A stretch of DNA of 64,000 bases from an uncultured beta proteobacterium (GTDB lineage Bacteria; Pseudomonadota; Gammaproteobacteria; Burkholderiales; SG8-41): positions 238,825 through 302,824 of the forward strand of contig CAISYC010000061.1 of assembly GCA_903889565.1 (NCBI GenBank). The letters are read 5' to 3'. Positions 41,684-50,838 of the stretch are shown piece after piece. Numbering within the stretch: position 1 is the first letter of the stretch; every line of letters starts with the position of its first letter. The position numbers and the translations under genes are program-made. The notes below the pieces were generated by a model that did no database searches, was not told the DNA's origin, and worked only from the letters and a program-made list of their open reading frames with translations.

Positions 41684-42443
41684 GCGTGCCTCCCAAATAG
41701 GCCTCTATGACTGCGGCATCTTCGCGGATCGCCGCCGGCGCGCCTTCGGCGATGCGGCGGCCGTAATCGAGCACGGCGACGCGGTCGCACAGACCCATCA
41801 CCAGTTTCATGTCGTGCTCGATCAGCAGGATGGTGGTGCCGTCGGCGCGGATGCGTTCCAACAGGCTGCGCAGGGTCGCGGTTTCGGTCGCATTCATGCC
41901 GGCGGCCGGCTCGTCGAGTGCCAGCAGCAGCGGATCGGTGGCCAGCGCGCGCGCGATTTCGAGGCGTCGCTGGTCGCCGTAGGGCAGGCTGTGCGCGATG
42001 TCGTTGCCGCGCGCGGTGAGCCCGACATATTCGAGCAGCGCCCACGCGCGTTCGTGGATCGCGCGCTCCTCGGCGCGGGTGGCGGCATTGCGCAGAACCG
42101 CGCCGAATATACCGGCGCCGGTGCGCACATGCCGCCCGACCATCACGTTTTCCAGCGCGCTCATGTTGCCGAACAGGCGGATGTTCTGAAAGGTGCGCGC
42201 GATGCCGGCGGCGGCGACTTCGTGCGGCGCCCGTACATTCAACGGCGCGTCATTGAACCTGAAGCTGCCGCGGTCGGCGCGGTAGACGCCGCTCAGCACG
42301 TTGAAGAACGTCGTCTTGCCGGCGCCGTTGGGGCCGATCAGGCCGTAGATTTCGCCGCGCGCGATGGTCAGCGAAACATCGCACAGCGCTTCGACACCGC
42401 CGAAGGACTTGCCGACGCTTTGAACCTCAAGCAGCGGATTCAT
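41676..42443 (-). CDS. livG: Branched-chain amino acid-type ABC transporter ATPase LivG
   Basis: Second ATPase of the importer. 255 residues from the ATG at 42443 (MNPLLEVQSVGKSFGGVEAL), overlapping the livM stop; the frame runs open into livM but without family resemblance. Walker A GPNGAGKTTFFNVLSG, a signature-like LPYGDQRRLEIARAL, Walker B LLLALDEPAAGMN and the C-terminal BPD-transporter extension are present. Confidence 0.95.
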   Translation of the reverse strand: MNPLLEVQSVGKSFGGVEALCDVSLTIARGEIYGLIGPNGAGKTTFFNVLSGVYRADRGSFRFNDAPLNVRAPHEVAAAGIARTFQNIRLFGNMSALENVMVGRHVRTGAGIFGAVLRNAATRAEERAIHERAWALLEYVGLTARGNDIAHSLPYGDQRRLEIARALATDPLLLALDEPAAGMNATETATLRSLLERIRADGTTILLIEHDMKLVMGLCDRVAVLDYGRRIAEGAPAAIREDAAVIEAYLGGTLA

Positions 42444-43510
42444 TCTTCGGTGAGCTCCCGCTTGCGCACCTTCGATGGCCACAGGCCGGCCGGCCGGAAC
42501 AACATCATCAGCATCAGGGCGAGTCCGAACAGCAGCATGCGCACGACCTCGGGGTCGATCAGCGAACGCCCGAACAGCGAGCGTTGCAGCGGTTCGACCG
42601 TATGGCGCAGCAGCTCGGGCACGAATGACAGCAGCAGCGCGCCGACGATTACGCCCCAGATATTGCCCATGCCGCCCAACACCACCATCGACAGCACCAT
42701 CACCGATTCGACCAGCACAAAGCTCTCCGGGCTGATGAAGCCCTGGATTGCCGCGAACATGCCGCCGGCCACACCGCCGAACGAGGCGCCCATCGCGAAA
42801 GCAAGCAGCTTGACGCGCGTGGTGTTGATACCCATCGCCTGCGCCGCGACTTCGTCCTCGCGGATCGCCTGCCAGGCGCGGCCGATGCGCGAGTCCTCGA
42901 GCCGCAGATTGATCACGATGACCATGATCAATACCAGCAGCAACAGGTAATAGTATTTGACCGGTCCGCTGAAATTGAGGCCGAAAATGATGTCGCTCTG
43001 GTTGAAACTGAAGCCGCCGATCGAAAACGGGTCGATGCGCGAGATGCCCTGCGGACCGTTGGTGATATTGACCGGCTGCGACAGGTTGTTGAAAAAAATA
43101 CGCACGATTTCGCCGAAGCCGAGCGTGACGATCGCCAGATAATCGCCGCGCAGCTTCAGTGTCGGCGCGCCGAGCAGCACGCCGAACACGCAGGCGGCGA
43201 GTGCACCGATCGGCAGGATGATCCAGAACGGCAGATGAATATTGAATTGCGGCGAGGCCAGCAGCGCGTAGGTGTAGGCGCCGACGCCATAGAAGGCGAT
43301 ATAGCCGAGGTCTAGCAGGCCGGCGAAACCGACCACGATATTGAGGCCGAGGGCGAGCAGGGTGAACAGAATCGCGAGATTGGTCACGCGCACCCAGGTC
43401 GTGCCCGCCATTGCCAGCACGAACGGTAATACCGCCAGCGCGCAGGCGATCAGCGCGACGCCGCTCCACAGCAGCGCGGGGTTGGCCTTGAATTTATCGG
43501 TCAGGTTCAT
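42440..43510 (-). CDS. livM: Branched-chain amino acid-type ABC transporter permease LivM
   Basis: Inner-membrane permease with 8-10 hydrophobic helices, 356 residues. The family wording LGLNIVVGFAGLLDLGYIAFYGVGAY and the EAA-like loop region GRAWQAIREDEVAAQAMGI are clear. Begins six bases before the livH stop on the minus strand reading direction, i.e. directly after livH, and overlaps livG by four bases. Confidence 0.95.
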   Translation of the reverse strand: MNLTDKFKANPALLWSGVALIACALAVLPFVLAMAGTTWVRVTNLAILFTLLALGLNIVVGFAGLLDLGYIAFYGVGAYTYALLASPQFNIHLPFWIILPIGALAACVFGVLLGAPTLKLRGDYLAIVTLGFGEIVRIFFNNLSQPVNITNGPQGISRIDPFSIGGFSFNQSDIIFGLNFSGPVKYYYLLLLVLIMVIVINLRLEDSRIGRAWQAIREDEVAAQAMGINTTRVKLLAFAMGASFGGVAGGMFAAIQGFISPESFVLVESVMVLSMVVLGGMGNIWGVIVGALLLSFVPELLRHTVEPLQRSLFGRSLIDPEVVRMLLFGLALMLMMLFRPAGLWPSKVRKRELTEE

Positions 43511-43516
43511 GCCGGA

Positions 43517-44443
43517 TTACGCGCGCTCGCCGATGCGTTCGCCGAGCAGGCCCGACGGCCGGAACACCAGCACCGCGATCAGCACCAGAAAGGCGAACAC
43601 ATCCTGATAATTGCTGCCGAACACATTGTTCGTGAAATCGCCGATGTAGCCGGCGCCGAGCGCTTCAACGATACCGAGCAGCATGCCGCCCAGCATGGCG
43701 CCGGCCAGATTGCCGATACCGCCCAGCACGGCGGCGCAAAACGCCTTGAGTCCCAGCAGCGCGCCCATCGTGTAATGCGCGATGCCGTAATAAGTGCCAA
43801 CCATGACCCCGGCGACGGCAGCGAGTGCGGCGCCGATCATGAAGGTCGCCGCGATCACGCCGTTGACGTTCACACCCATGAGGCCGGCAATCGGCGCGTT
43901 TTGCGAAGCCGCGCGCATGGCGACACCAAGCCGTGTGCGGTAAACCACCAGCGTCAGGCCGATCATCATCGCCACCGAGGTGATGATGATGGCCAGCTGC
44001 ACCAGCGTGATGGTGGCACCGCCCACGGCGTAGACGGTGTTCGGAATGATCTGCGGAAACGCCAGCGGATTGCGGCTCCAGATCATCATCGCGATCTGTT
44101 GCAATACGATGGACGCACCGATCGCGGTGATTAACGGCGCCAGCCGCGGCGCATGGCGCAGCCGGCGGTAGGCAAACACTTCGAGTGCATAGCCAACAGC
44201 GACGCAGACCGGAATCGCGGCGATGGTGCCGATCAACACAATCGCCAGCGGCGGCAGCGCGGTATTGGCCGCCAGCCAGCCGATGACCGTAAAGGCGACC
44301 ATAGCGCCGATCATGACCACTTCACCGTGCGCGAAGTTGATCAGCTGGATGATGCCGTAGACCATGGTGTAACCGAGCGCGACGATTGCATAGACGCTGC
44401 CGAGCGTGAGCCCGTTGATGATCTGCTGCAGGAAGATGTCCAT
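43517..44443 (-). CDS. livH: Branched-chain amino acid-type ABC transporter permease LivH
   Basis: Partner permease of LivM, 308 residues from MDIFLQQIINGLTLGSVYA at 44443, about eight hydrophobic helices. GYTMVYGIIQLINFAHGEVVMIGA and the coupling loop TRLGVAMRAASQNAPIAGLMG are diagnostic. The frame is open 19 codons further upstream but through the livK-livH hairpin. Confidence 0.95.
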   Translation of the reverse strand: MDIFLQQIINGLTLGSVYAIVALGYTMVYGIIQLINFAHGEVVMIGAMVAFTVIGWLAANTALPPLAIVLIGTIAAIPVCVAVGYALEVFAYRRLRHAPRLAPLITAIGASIVLQQIAMMIWSRNPLAFPQIIPNTVYAVGGATITLVQLAIIITSVAMMIGLTLVVYRTRLGVAMRAASQNAPIAGLMGVNVNGVIAATFMIGAALAAVAGVMVGTYYGIAHYTMGALLGLKAFCAAVLGGIGNLAGAMLGGMLLGIVEALGAGYIGDFTNNVFGSNYQDVFAFLVLIAVLVFRPSGLLGERIGERA

Positions 44444-44460
44444 GACGTCGTCAGCCGGCG

Positions 44461-44492
44461 GCACAAGAAAACGGCACCCGCAGGTGCCGTTT
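44461..44492 (-). terminator. Hairpin between livK and livH (partial terminator)
   Basis: Perfect 10-bp stem (44469-44478 with 44483-44492), four-base loop, followed on the minus strand by TTTCTTGTG. The weak U-tract suggests partial termination or 3'-end protection that would give more binding protein than permease. Confidence 0.55.
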
Positions 44493-44521
44493 GATCTCAA
44501 CCGCTGGCGCGCCGATCACTG

Positions 44522-45772
44522 TTACTTTGCCGGCGCCGCGGCAGCGGCGGGCGCCGCCGACGCTGCAGTGGCGGCGGATTTGATGAAGTCCTCGTATTTG
44601 ATCGTCGCGCCGCCTTTGACGATGGCCAGCGGCTCGATTCGGCCGCTCTTCATCATGAAGATGGTCATCTCGGCATTCTTGCGGTCACCCTTGTCGTCGA
44701 ATTCGATTCTGCCGGTCGCGCCGTCGTAACTGATCTTTGCCAGTTCGGGCAGAAATTTCGCGGGATCGGCCGAATCCGCTTTCTGCATCGCGGCGATCAG
44801 CAGTTGCGTGCTGTCGTAGGTAAACGGCGAATACTGGATCGGCTCGGCGTTGAAGCGCGCTTTATAGTCAGTGAGAAATTTGGCGCTCGCTGCCTGCACC
44901 GGAATGCCCGCCTGCGAGCAAACCAGCCCTTCGGCGGCGTCGCCCGCCAGATCTTTCATCGTGTTGGTGCAGGCCCCGTCGCCGAAGGCAAACACGACCT
45001 TGATGCCGAGTTCGCGGCCCTGCTTCAACAGCGGCCCGGCGGTGGCGTCCATGCCGCCGTAAAAAATCGCGTCAGGCTTTTTGCCCTTGACCTTGGTCAG
45101 CACGGCTTTCCAGTCGCGCGAATCCTTGCTGCCTTTTTCGCGCGGCAGCACCTTGATGCCGGCGGCAGTCAGGGTTTTTTCGACTTCATTGCCGAGGCCT
45201 TCGCCGTAGGCGGTGGCGTCATCGATGACGGCAACGACCTTGGGTTTGTATTCGGTCGCGAGATAACTTGCGATCGCCGGACCCTGCTGGTCGTCGCGCC
45301 CGACCGTGCGGAAAACGTTTTTGAGACCCTGCTCGGTGAGTTTGGGATTGGTCGAAGAGCCCGTCACCATCGGGATGCCGGCCTGACCGTAAACCGTTGA
45401 GGCCGGAATCGACACGCCGGAATTCAAATGACCGACCACGCCGGCGACTTTGGCATCGATGAACTTTTGCGCAATGATCGGGCCGCGGTCAGGTTTTTCC
45501 TCGTCGTCTTCGGCCAGCAGTTCGAATTTCACTTTTTTGCCGCCGATGGTGAGGCCGCGCGCATTGGCTTCTTCGATCGCAAGCCGCGCGCCGTTTTCAT
45601 TGTCCTTGCCGAGGTGGGCGATGCCGCCGGTGAGCGGCGCTGCATGCCCGATTTTGATCACGGTTTCCTGCGGCGCGGCGGCCTTGGATGCCGGTGGCGT
45701 TTCTTCCTTGCCGCAACCGCTCAGGGCCAGCAACAATGCGCCGCACAAGCCAACAGTCAAACTCCGGTTCAT
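44522..45772 (-). CDS. livK: Branched-chain amino acid-type ABC transporter substrate-binding lipoprotein
   Basis: Periplasmic-binding-protein type I, 416 residues. The N-terminus is a lipoprotein signal (lipobox LSGC, Cys20), so the protein is membrane-anchored. The ligand-binding body shows IKIGHAAPLTGGIAHLGKDN, SGVSIPASTVYGQAGIPMVTGSS and YGGMDATAGPLLKQGREL. The C-terminus is an Ala-rich tail. Substrate may be branched-chain amino acids, but the HAAT family also takes urea, amides and aromatic acids, so this is open. First gene of a seven-gene unit ending in two signalling kinases. Confidence 0.93.
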   Translation of the reverse strand: MNRSLTVGLCGALLLALSGCGKEETPPASKAAAPQETVIKIGHAAPLTGGIAHLGKDNENGARLAIEEANARGLTIGGKKVKFELLAEDDEEKPDRGPIIAQKFIDAKVAGVVGHLNSGVSIPASTVYGQAGIPMVTGSSTNPKLTEQGLKNVFRTVGRDDQQGPAIASYLATEYKPKVVAVIDDATAYGEGLGNEVEKTLTAAGIKVLPREKGSKDSRDWKAVLTKVKGKKPDAIFYGGMDATAGPLLKQGRELGIKVVFAFGDGACTNTMKDLAGDAAEGLVCSQAGIPVQAASAKFLTDYKARFNAEPIQYSPFTYDSTQLLIAAMQKADSADPAKFLPELAKISYDGATGRIEFDDKGDRKNAEMTIFMMKSGRIEPLAIVKGGATIKYEDFIKSAATAASAAPAAAAAPAK

Positions 45773-45802
45773 GATCTTTTCAACCCGATAAATTCTTGTT
45801 GT

Positions 45803-45859
45803 GACAAGCTAATTGATTATCCGTAGGGGCCCGAAGCTTGTCAATTTGAGCAGCTTGTC
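45803..45859. promoter_or_regulatory. Three copies of an octamer around the livK promoter (candidate operator)
   Basis: GACAAGCT or its complement occurs three times: 45803-45810 (at the predicted transcription start), 45835-45842 (overlapping the -35) and 45852-45859 (upstream). The second and third are in the same orientation, the first inverted. Placement over the promoter suggests regulator binding. Confidence 0.4.
45816..45844 (-). promoter_or_regulatory. Predicted strong sigma-70 promoter of the liv operon
   Basis: On the minus strand a consensus TTGACA (45839-45844), a 17-base spacer and GATAAT (45816-45821), about 45 bases before the livK ATG. The best promoter match seen in the window. 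Confidence 0.65.
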
Positions 45860-45880
45860 CGGCGCCGCAACAGCGCAAAT

Positions 45881-45908
45881 AAAAAGGGCGCAGCGAACGC
45901 TGCGCCCT
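45881..45908 (-). terminator. Intrinsic terminator after the small cytochrome c
   Basis: 11-bp inverted repeat (45885-45895 with 45898-45908) followed on the minus strand by TTTTTATTT. It separates the cytochrome gene from the liv promoter. Confidence 0.75.
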
Positions 45909-45926
45909 CGATGCGATGCTGAAGGC

Positions 45927-46241
45927 CTATTTGCCCTTCGCCATCATTAAATCGACCACCGATTTGACTTCCGCTTCGGTCAATTTGGCCGAACCGCCCT
46001 TGGCCATCATCGCGGTGCCGGGTTTGCCGTTGAGTGCCGAGTTGTAGAGCGCGTCCTTGCCCTGCTGGATGCGCGGTGCCCACGCGGCTTTGTCGCCGAA
46101 TTTCGGCGCGCCAGCGACACCGGCGTCATGACAGACGGAACACACGGCCTTGTAAGTCTCTTCGGCGGTCGCGGCGTGGCCCGCGGTGGCGCCGAGCAAA
46201 CCGGTCATTGCGATAAAACCAATGTAAAGCGCTTTCTTCAT
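45927..46241 (-). CDS. Small monohaem cytochrome c (c5-like)
   Basis: Periplasmic electron carrier of 104 residues. ATG at 46241 with AGGAG eight bases upstream; the frame continues into the DUF255 gene but without a signal peptide. Signal peptide 1-23 ending AGHAA, haem site CSVCH (34-38), and a methionine ligand in GTAMMAKGG. The wording near the haem (VCHDAGVAGAPKFGD) resembles cytochrome c5. Flanked by its own promoter and terminator. Confidence 0.92.
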   Translation of the reverse strand: MKKALYIGFIAMTGLLGATAGHAATAEETYKAVCSVCHDAGVAGAPKFGDKAAWAPRIQQGKDALYNSALNGKPGTAMMAKGGSAKLTEAEVKSVVDLMMAKGK

Positions 46242-46292
46242 ACGTTCTCCTAGATTGGACTTCCTCGACTGCGCATGGTTAAAGCCGCCGGC

Positions 46293-46301
46293 ATGATAGC
46301 A
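46293..46301 (-). promoter_or_regulatory. Possible extended -10 promoter of the small cytochrome c
   Basis: TGC-TATCAT on the minus strand (TATCAT at 46293-46298), an extended -10 without a clear -35, about 50 bases before the cytochrome start. Confidence 0.35.
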
Positions 46302-46320
46302 AAACCGGCCTTGCGTTTCA

Positions 46321-48333
46321 TCAAGAATGCGCGCCGGCCAGTGAGGCGAGGAGTTCGTCCAGATTCGTGATGGCGGGCAGGCATTCAAGGCCGCGACAGA
46401 TCCAGGCATTGACGCCCGCTGCTGGTGCCGGTTTGTCGAGCGCTGCCGGCAATTTCTCGCCGCCACGCAGGCAAACCACCAGCGTGTGCGGCAGGTAGAG
46501 TCCGGCCAGCCGGCGCTGCCATTGCGCGGCACCGTCGCCGGCGAGCACGATCAGCGTCGGTGGCGCCAATTGTTCCGAGAACGCGATGCAAAGACTGCTG
46601 TGTCCGCTCGGATGACGTTCCATCACCGGTTTGAACGCCTTGACGGTGCGCAGCGCCGCCTCGCACCAGCGCGGCTCACCCAACAGGTGACCGAGCCGGT
46701 TAAGCGCGATCGCGGCAATGCCGTTGCCCGACGGCGTCGCATTGTCGGGGCCGATCTTCGCGCGATGAATCAGGCGTTCGTGATCGTGGCTGACGAAAAA
46801 GAAGCCGCCGTGTTCGCGATCTTCGAACTGCTCGAGCAGCACGGTGGCGAGCTCGCGTGCCCATGCGATGTCGGCGCTGCGCAATTCGCACTGCATCAAT
46901 TCGATCAATGCATCGAGCAGAAAGGCGTAATCGTCGAGATAGGCATTGAGATGGGCGCGGCCGTCTTTGCAGGTGGCGAGCAGCCGGCCGTCGCGCCACA
47001 GTGTGGAGCGCAGGAAATCCGCTGCGCGTTGCGCCGAGGCCAGCCAGACCGGGTCGTCGAAGACGCGCGCCGCGCGCGCCATGCCCTTGATCATCAGTGC
47101 GTTCCAGCTGGCGAGAATTTTTTCGTCGCAGCCCGGCCGCACGCGCTGTTCGCGCCGCGCAAACAGTTTTGCCCGCGCCGCATCCAGTCGCGCCAGATTG
47201 CCGTCGCCAACGGCGAGCGGTTTGTTCACGCGCAGATGCCAGAACTCGTGTTCGAAATTGGCACGGCCATCGAGTCCGTAGTGCGGCGCGATCAATGCGT
47301 AGTCGTAGTCGCCCACCGTCGCGCGCACCTCGTCCGGTGTCCACACGTAGTACTTGCCCTCCTCGTGTTCCGAATCGGCATCGAGCGAGGAGTAATAACC
47401 CCCTTCCGGTGATTGCATTTCGCGCACTACCCAGGCCGCGGTATCGGCCACGGTGCGCCGGAATAACGGCTGCGGATCGAGCAGCCACAGATCGCTGTAG
47501 AGTCGCAGCAGCGGGCCGTTGTCGTAGAGCATTTTCTCGAAATGCGGAATGGTCCAGGTCTGATCGACACTGTAGCGGCAGAAGCCGCCGCCGACCTGAT
47601 CGAAGATGCCGCCCTCTGCCATTTTCGTCAGAGTCAATCGGACCATTGCCTGCGCGTACTCGTCACGCTGGGCAATACTGCTCTGGAGACAGAATTCGAG
47701 TTCCGACGGATGCGGAAACTTCGGCGCATCGCCGAGACCGCCCTCGACTTCGTCGAAACTGTTTTTCAGTTCGCGCAGCGCCTCGTCGAGCAGCGCCGGC
47801 GTCGGCGCTGCGTTGCCGGCGGGCGGCGGTAAGGTGCGCGCAAGCGCCGCGCGCAATGATTCGCTTTGCTGCGCAATTTCGGTTTGCTGGTTGCGGTAGG
47901 CGGTGGCGACCTGCGGCAACAGATCAAGGAAACCCGGCATGCCGTAGCGCGGCGTTTTCGGAAAATAGGTGCCGCCGAAAAACGGCGTCTGATCGGGCAA
48001 CAGGAACATGGTCAACGGCCAGCCGCCGTTGCGTTGCGTCAGCATGGCCTGCGCAGTCTGGTAAATCTGGTCGAGATCCGGGCGCTCTTCGCGATCGACC
48101 TTGATGTTGACGAAGAGTTCGTTCATCACCGCCGCCACCGCGGGGTCTTCGAACGATTCGTGCGCCATCACATGGCACCAGTGGCAGGCCGAATAGCCGA
48201 TCGACAGCAAGATCGGCTTGTTGCTGTCGCGTGCGAGTGTCAGCGCTTCATCCCCCCACGCATACCAATCGACCGGATTGTCGGCGTGCTGCTGCAGGTA
48301 AGGGCTGGTTTCACGGGCCAAACGATTTGGCAT
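46321..48333 (-). CDS. Thioredoxin-domain DUF255 protein (YyaL/SSP411 family)
   Basis: 670-residue protein conserved from bacteria to man (SPATA20). An N-terminal thioredoxin-fold domain with the CxxC in [18 protein letters not shown] (about residues 45-62) is followed by a large alpha/alpha-barrel domain resembling N-acylglucosamine epimerase/cellobiose epimerase folds ([33 protein letters not shown]). No signal peptide, so probably cytoplasmic. Biochemical role unknown. Divergent from the pigment operon across 153 bases. Confidence 0.92.
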   Translation of the reverse strand: MPNRLARETSPYLQQHADNPVDWYAWGDEALTLARDSNKPILLSIGYSACHWCHVMAHESFEDPAVAAVMNELFVNIKVDREERPDLDQIYQTAQAMLTQRNGGWPLTMFLLPDQTPFFGGTYFPKTPRYGMPGFLDLLPQVATAYRNQQTEIAQQSESLRAALARTLPPPAGNAAPTPALLDEALRELKNSFDEVEGGLGDAPKFPHPSELEFCLQSSIAQRDEYAQAMVRLTLTKMAEGGIFDQVGGGFCRYSVDQTWTIPHFEKMLYDNGPLLRLYSDLWLLDPQPLFRRTVADTAAWVVREMQSPEGGYYSSLDADSEHEEGKYYVWTPDEVRATVGDYDYALIAPHYGLDGRANFEHEFWHLRVNKPLAVGDGNLARLDAARAKLFARREQRVRPGCDEKILASWNALMIKGMARAARVFDDPVWLASAQRAADFLRSTLWRDGRLLATCKDGRAHLNAYLDDYAFLLDALIELMQCELRSADIAWARELATVLLEQFEDREHGGFFFVSHDHERLIHRAKIGPDNATPSGNGIAAIALNRLGHLLGEPRWCEAALRTVKAFKPVMERHPSGHSSLCIAFSEQLAPPTLIVLAGDGAAQWQRRLAGLYLPHTLVVCLRGGEKLPAALDKPAPAAGVNAWICRGLECLPAITNLDELLASLAGAHS

Positions 48334-48486
48334 TCACGACTCCATCAGGAATCGCTGAAGTTTAGCACCGCGTTTCGTGGCAAATCGGTCGCTGGACAAG
48401 CCGTCGCCGTACCCTACGTTCTGTACGTTGCCGCACATAGTTTCGGCAGGCTTCGCGGTAGTCTTGACGCTCGGAGGCTATCGACC

Positions 48487-49815
48487 ATGTACAACCCCGC
48501 TGACGCGGAACGACAGACGGCAGCGCGCTGTGATGTGCTGGTGATCGGTGGCGGCCCTGGCGGGGCCACTATCGCAGCCTTATTGGCGGAGCGCGGACGC
48601 GATGTCGTCCTGATCGAAAAAGCCCGCCATCCGCGTTTTCATATCGGTGAGTCGCTGTTGCCGCTCAATCTGCCGCTGTTCGAACGGCTCGGTGTGGCCG
48701 CGGAAATCAAAGTCATTGGCATGCCCAAGTACGGCGCGGAGTTTGTCTCGCCCTGGCATGCGCGGTCGGCGACGTTTGATTTTGCCAATGCCGTCGACAA
48801 ATCGCATCCCTACGCGTACCAGGTACGGCGTTCGGAGTTCGACCAGATCCTGTTTCGCAATGCCGAGCGTAAAGGCGCCGCCGCGTTCGAGGGCTGCCGG
48901 GTGACAGGCGTCGAATTCAATGACGCCGGCGCGGCGGTGACAACGCGCATGGAAGCCGGCAGCGAACACCAATGGCAAACCAGATTTCTCGTCGATGCTT
49001 CCGGCCGCGATACGGTGCTGGCCAATCAGTTCGGCATCAAGCGCCGCAATCCGCAACACGCCAGCGCCGCGATCTTCGGTCATTTTTCCGGTGCCGCGCG
49101 TTTGCCCGGCAAGGCCGCCGGCAACATCAGCCTGTTCTGGTTCGATCACGGCTGGTTCTGGTTTATTCCGCTGCACGATGGCGTCACCAGCGTCGGCGCG
49201 GTTTGCTGGCCCTATTACATGAAGTCGCGCCAGAGCGATCCGGAAAAATTTTTCCTCGACACCGTCGCGCTGTGTCCCGCGCTGGCAGAGCGCCTGCGCG
49301 ATGCCAGCTTGTCCTCCGCCGTTACCGCCACCGGCAACTACTCCTACGAAGTCAAGCGTGCGACCGGGCGCAACTATCTGCTGGTGGGCGATGCTTTTAC
49401 CTTTATTGATCCGGTGTTTTCTACCGGCGTGCTGTTTGCCATGCAAAGCGCGTTCGCCGCGGCGGATGCGGTTGCGACCTGTCTCGACGACGCCGGCAAG
49501 GGGCCGCAGGCGCTGCGCGCATTTGATCGCTCGATGCGGCGGGGCCCGAAGATTTTTTCCTGGTTTATTTACCGCGTGACCACGCCGACTCTGCGTGACC
49601 TGTTCATGGGGCCGGGTGAACCGCGACTGCAGGAAGCGGTGCTGTCGGTTCTGGCCGGCGATATTTTCGGCAGTACGCCGCTGGCACTGAAACTGTTTTT
49701 GTTCAAGACGGTTTATTACCTGACCAATCTTTTTAATCCACGCCGCACCTTCAATGCATGGAAAAAACGCAAACAGATCCTGCTCGAACCCGTCAGCGCA
49801 ACGACCGCGATCTAG
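48487..49815 (+). CDS. Flavin-dependent halogenase-like oxidoreductase
   Basis: 442 residues from the ATG at 48487 with GGAGG upstream; the frame is open far upstream without similarity. FAD motif GGGPGG (21-26), IGESLLP (53-59), a lysine in PKYGAEF (Lys81) at about the place of the catalytic halogenase Lys, and WFWFIP (223-228) matching the WxWxIP motif of FADH2-dependent halogenases. Known family: halogenases need a separate flavin reductase, not seen here. Geranylgeranyl-reductase-like enzymes are the alternative but lack WxWxIP. First gene of the plus-strand pigment operon; a halogenated (xanthomonadin-like) pigment is inferred, not shown. Confidence 0.8.
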   Translation: MYNPADAERQTAARCDVLVIGGGPGGATIAALLAERGRDVVLIEKARHPRFHIGESLLPLNLPLFERLGVAAEIKVIGMPKYGAEFVSPWHARSATFDFANAVDKSHPYAYQVRRSEFDQILFRNAERKGAAAFEGCRVTGVEFNDAGAAVTTRMEAGSEHQWQTRFLVDASGRDTVLANQFGIKRRNPQHASAAIFGHFSGAARLPGKAAGNISLFWFDHGWFWFIPLHDGVTSVGAVCWPYYMKSRQSDPEKFFLDTVALCPALAERLRDASLSSAVTATGNYSYEVKRATGRNYLLVGDAFTFIDPVFSTGVLFAMQSAFAAADAVATCLDDAGKGPQALRAFDRSMRRGPKIFSWFIYRVTTPTLRDLFMGPGEPRLQEAVLSVLAGDIFGSTPLALKLFLFKTVYYLTNLFNPRRTFNAWKKRKQILLEPVSATTAI

Positions 49816-50828
49816 GCAGTAGGGGCGAGGCGCGGCTCGCGCTCAGTTATCTGACGCGCGCGGAGTTCGCCGTTCATCAGTCCGCGTACGCCGACAGGAT
49901 TCTGGGTGTCGCGGCATTTGGCGCCACACAGCCGCATATCCCGGTAGCGGCGTTTCCGTACGCGTGGATCGAAATGCCGGCTTTGAATGACGAGACCATT
50001 TACGAAGTCTGGACCGGCGCGCAATCGGTGTTGCGCGAGGACGTCGATGGACTCGCCAGTGCATGCAACGACGAAATCATGTTCGGTTGCCTGCAGGTCG
50101 ATGCCGGCGGTGAACTCGCGGCCGCGAGCTGTGCAGCGTACAGCCGGATTTTTGATTTTATCGACCGCCGCGGTTACAGCCACCTGCTGCGAGTGTGGAA
50201 TTATATTCCACGCATCAATGCCGAGGTCGGCGGCCTCGAGCGTTATGTCAGCTTCAACATCGGCCGTCACGATGCGTTTGCCGCCAAGCAGCGCGGGTTT
50301 GGCATCGATACGCCGGCGGCGTGCGCGCTGGGCAGTCGCGGCGATCAACTGCTGATTTATTTTCTGGCGTCCAGACAGGCCGGACGGCGGGTCGAGAATC
50401 CGCGCCAGATCAGCGCGTTTCACTATCCGCCGCAATACGGACCGCGCAGTCCGATTTTTGCGCGGGCGATGTTGCTGCAAACGGCGGGCAAACCCCTGTT
50501 GTTCGTGTCAGGCACCGCCAGTATCGTCGGTCACGAAACGCAACATGTCGGCGACACTCTGGCGCAGGCACGCGAGACGATCGCCAACATACAAGCCGTC
50601 ATCGCACAAGCGCAATGCGCCGGCTCCGGCGCCATCAGTGCTGGCGCTGACCTGATGTTGAAAGTCTATTTGCGCCAACCGCGCGATTTCAATGCGGTTC
50701 GACACTGTGTGATGCAGGCGTTCGGGCCGGCCATTCGCGCGGTCTACCTGCAGGCGGATATTTGCCGCGCGGATTTGCTGCTCGAAATCGAAGCGGTCTA
50801 CCTGAACGTCGCCGCAGCTCTGCACTGA
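49758..50828 (+). CDS. Chorismatase-like protein (XanB2/FkbO/Hyg5 family)
   Basis: 356 residues resembling pteridine-independent chorismate hydrolases/lyases that form 3- or 4-hydroxybenzoate (XanB2 makes both for xanthomonadin and ubiquinone). Motifs in order: LLRVWNYIPRIN (143-154), GLERYVSFNIGRHDAF, LGSRGDQLLIYFLA, ENPRQISAFHYP (213-224), YGPRSP (227-232), SGTASIVGHE (251-260). The only in-frame ATG is at 49758, 58 bases inside the halogenase gene. Inference: supplies the hydroxybenzoyl starter of the aryl polyene. Product (3-HBA, 4-HBA or dihydroxy acid) is not decided by what I can see. Confidence 0.85.
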   Translation: MEKTQTDPARTRQRNDRDLGSRGEARLALSYLTRAEFAVHQSAYADRILGVAAFGATQPHIPVAAFPYAWIEMPALNDETIYEVWTGAQSVLREDVDGLASACNDEIMFGCLQVDAGGELAAASCAAYSRIFDFIDRRGYSHLLRVWNYIPRINAEVGGLERYVSFNIGRHDAFAAKQRGFGIDTPAACALGSRGDQLLIYFLASRQAGRRVENPRQISAFHYPPQYGPRSPIFARAMLLQTAGKPLLFVSGTASIVGHETQHVGDTLAQARETIANIQAVIAQAQCAGSGAISAGADLMLKVYLRQPRDFNAVRHCVMQAFGPAIRAVYLQADICRADLLLEIEAVYLNVAAALH

Positions 50829-50838
50829 GGACCACCGC

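Noticed and set aside
41676..43469. 597-codon version of LivG
   Set aside because: The upstream half is livM read in the wrong frame; the true ATG is at 42443.
47866..49815. 649-codon version of the halogenase
   Set aside because: The first 207 codons are antisense to the DUF255 gene; ATG 48487 with GGAGG gives the family N-terminus.
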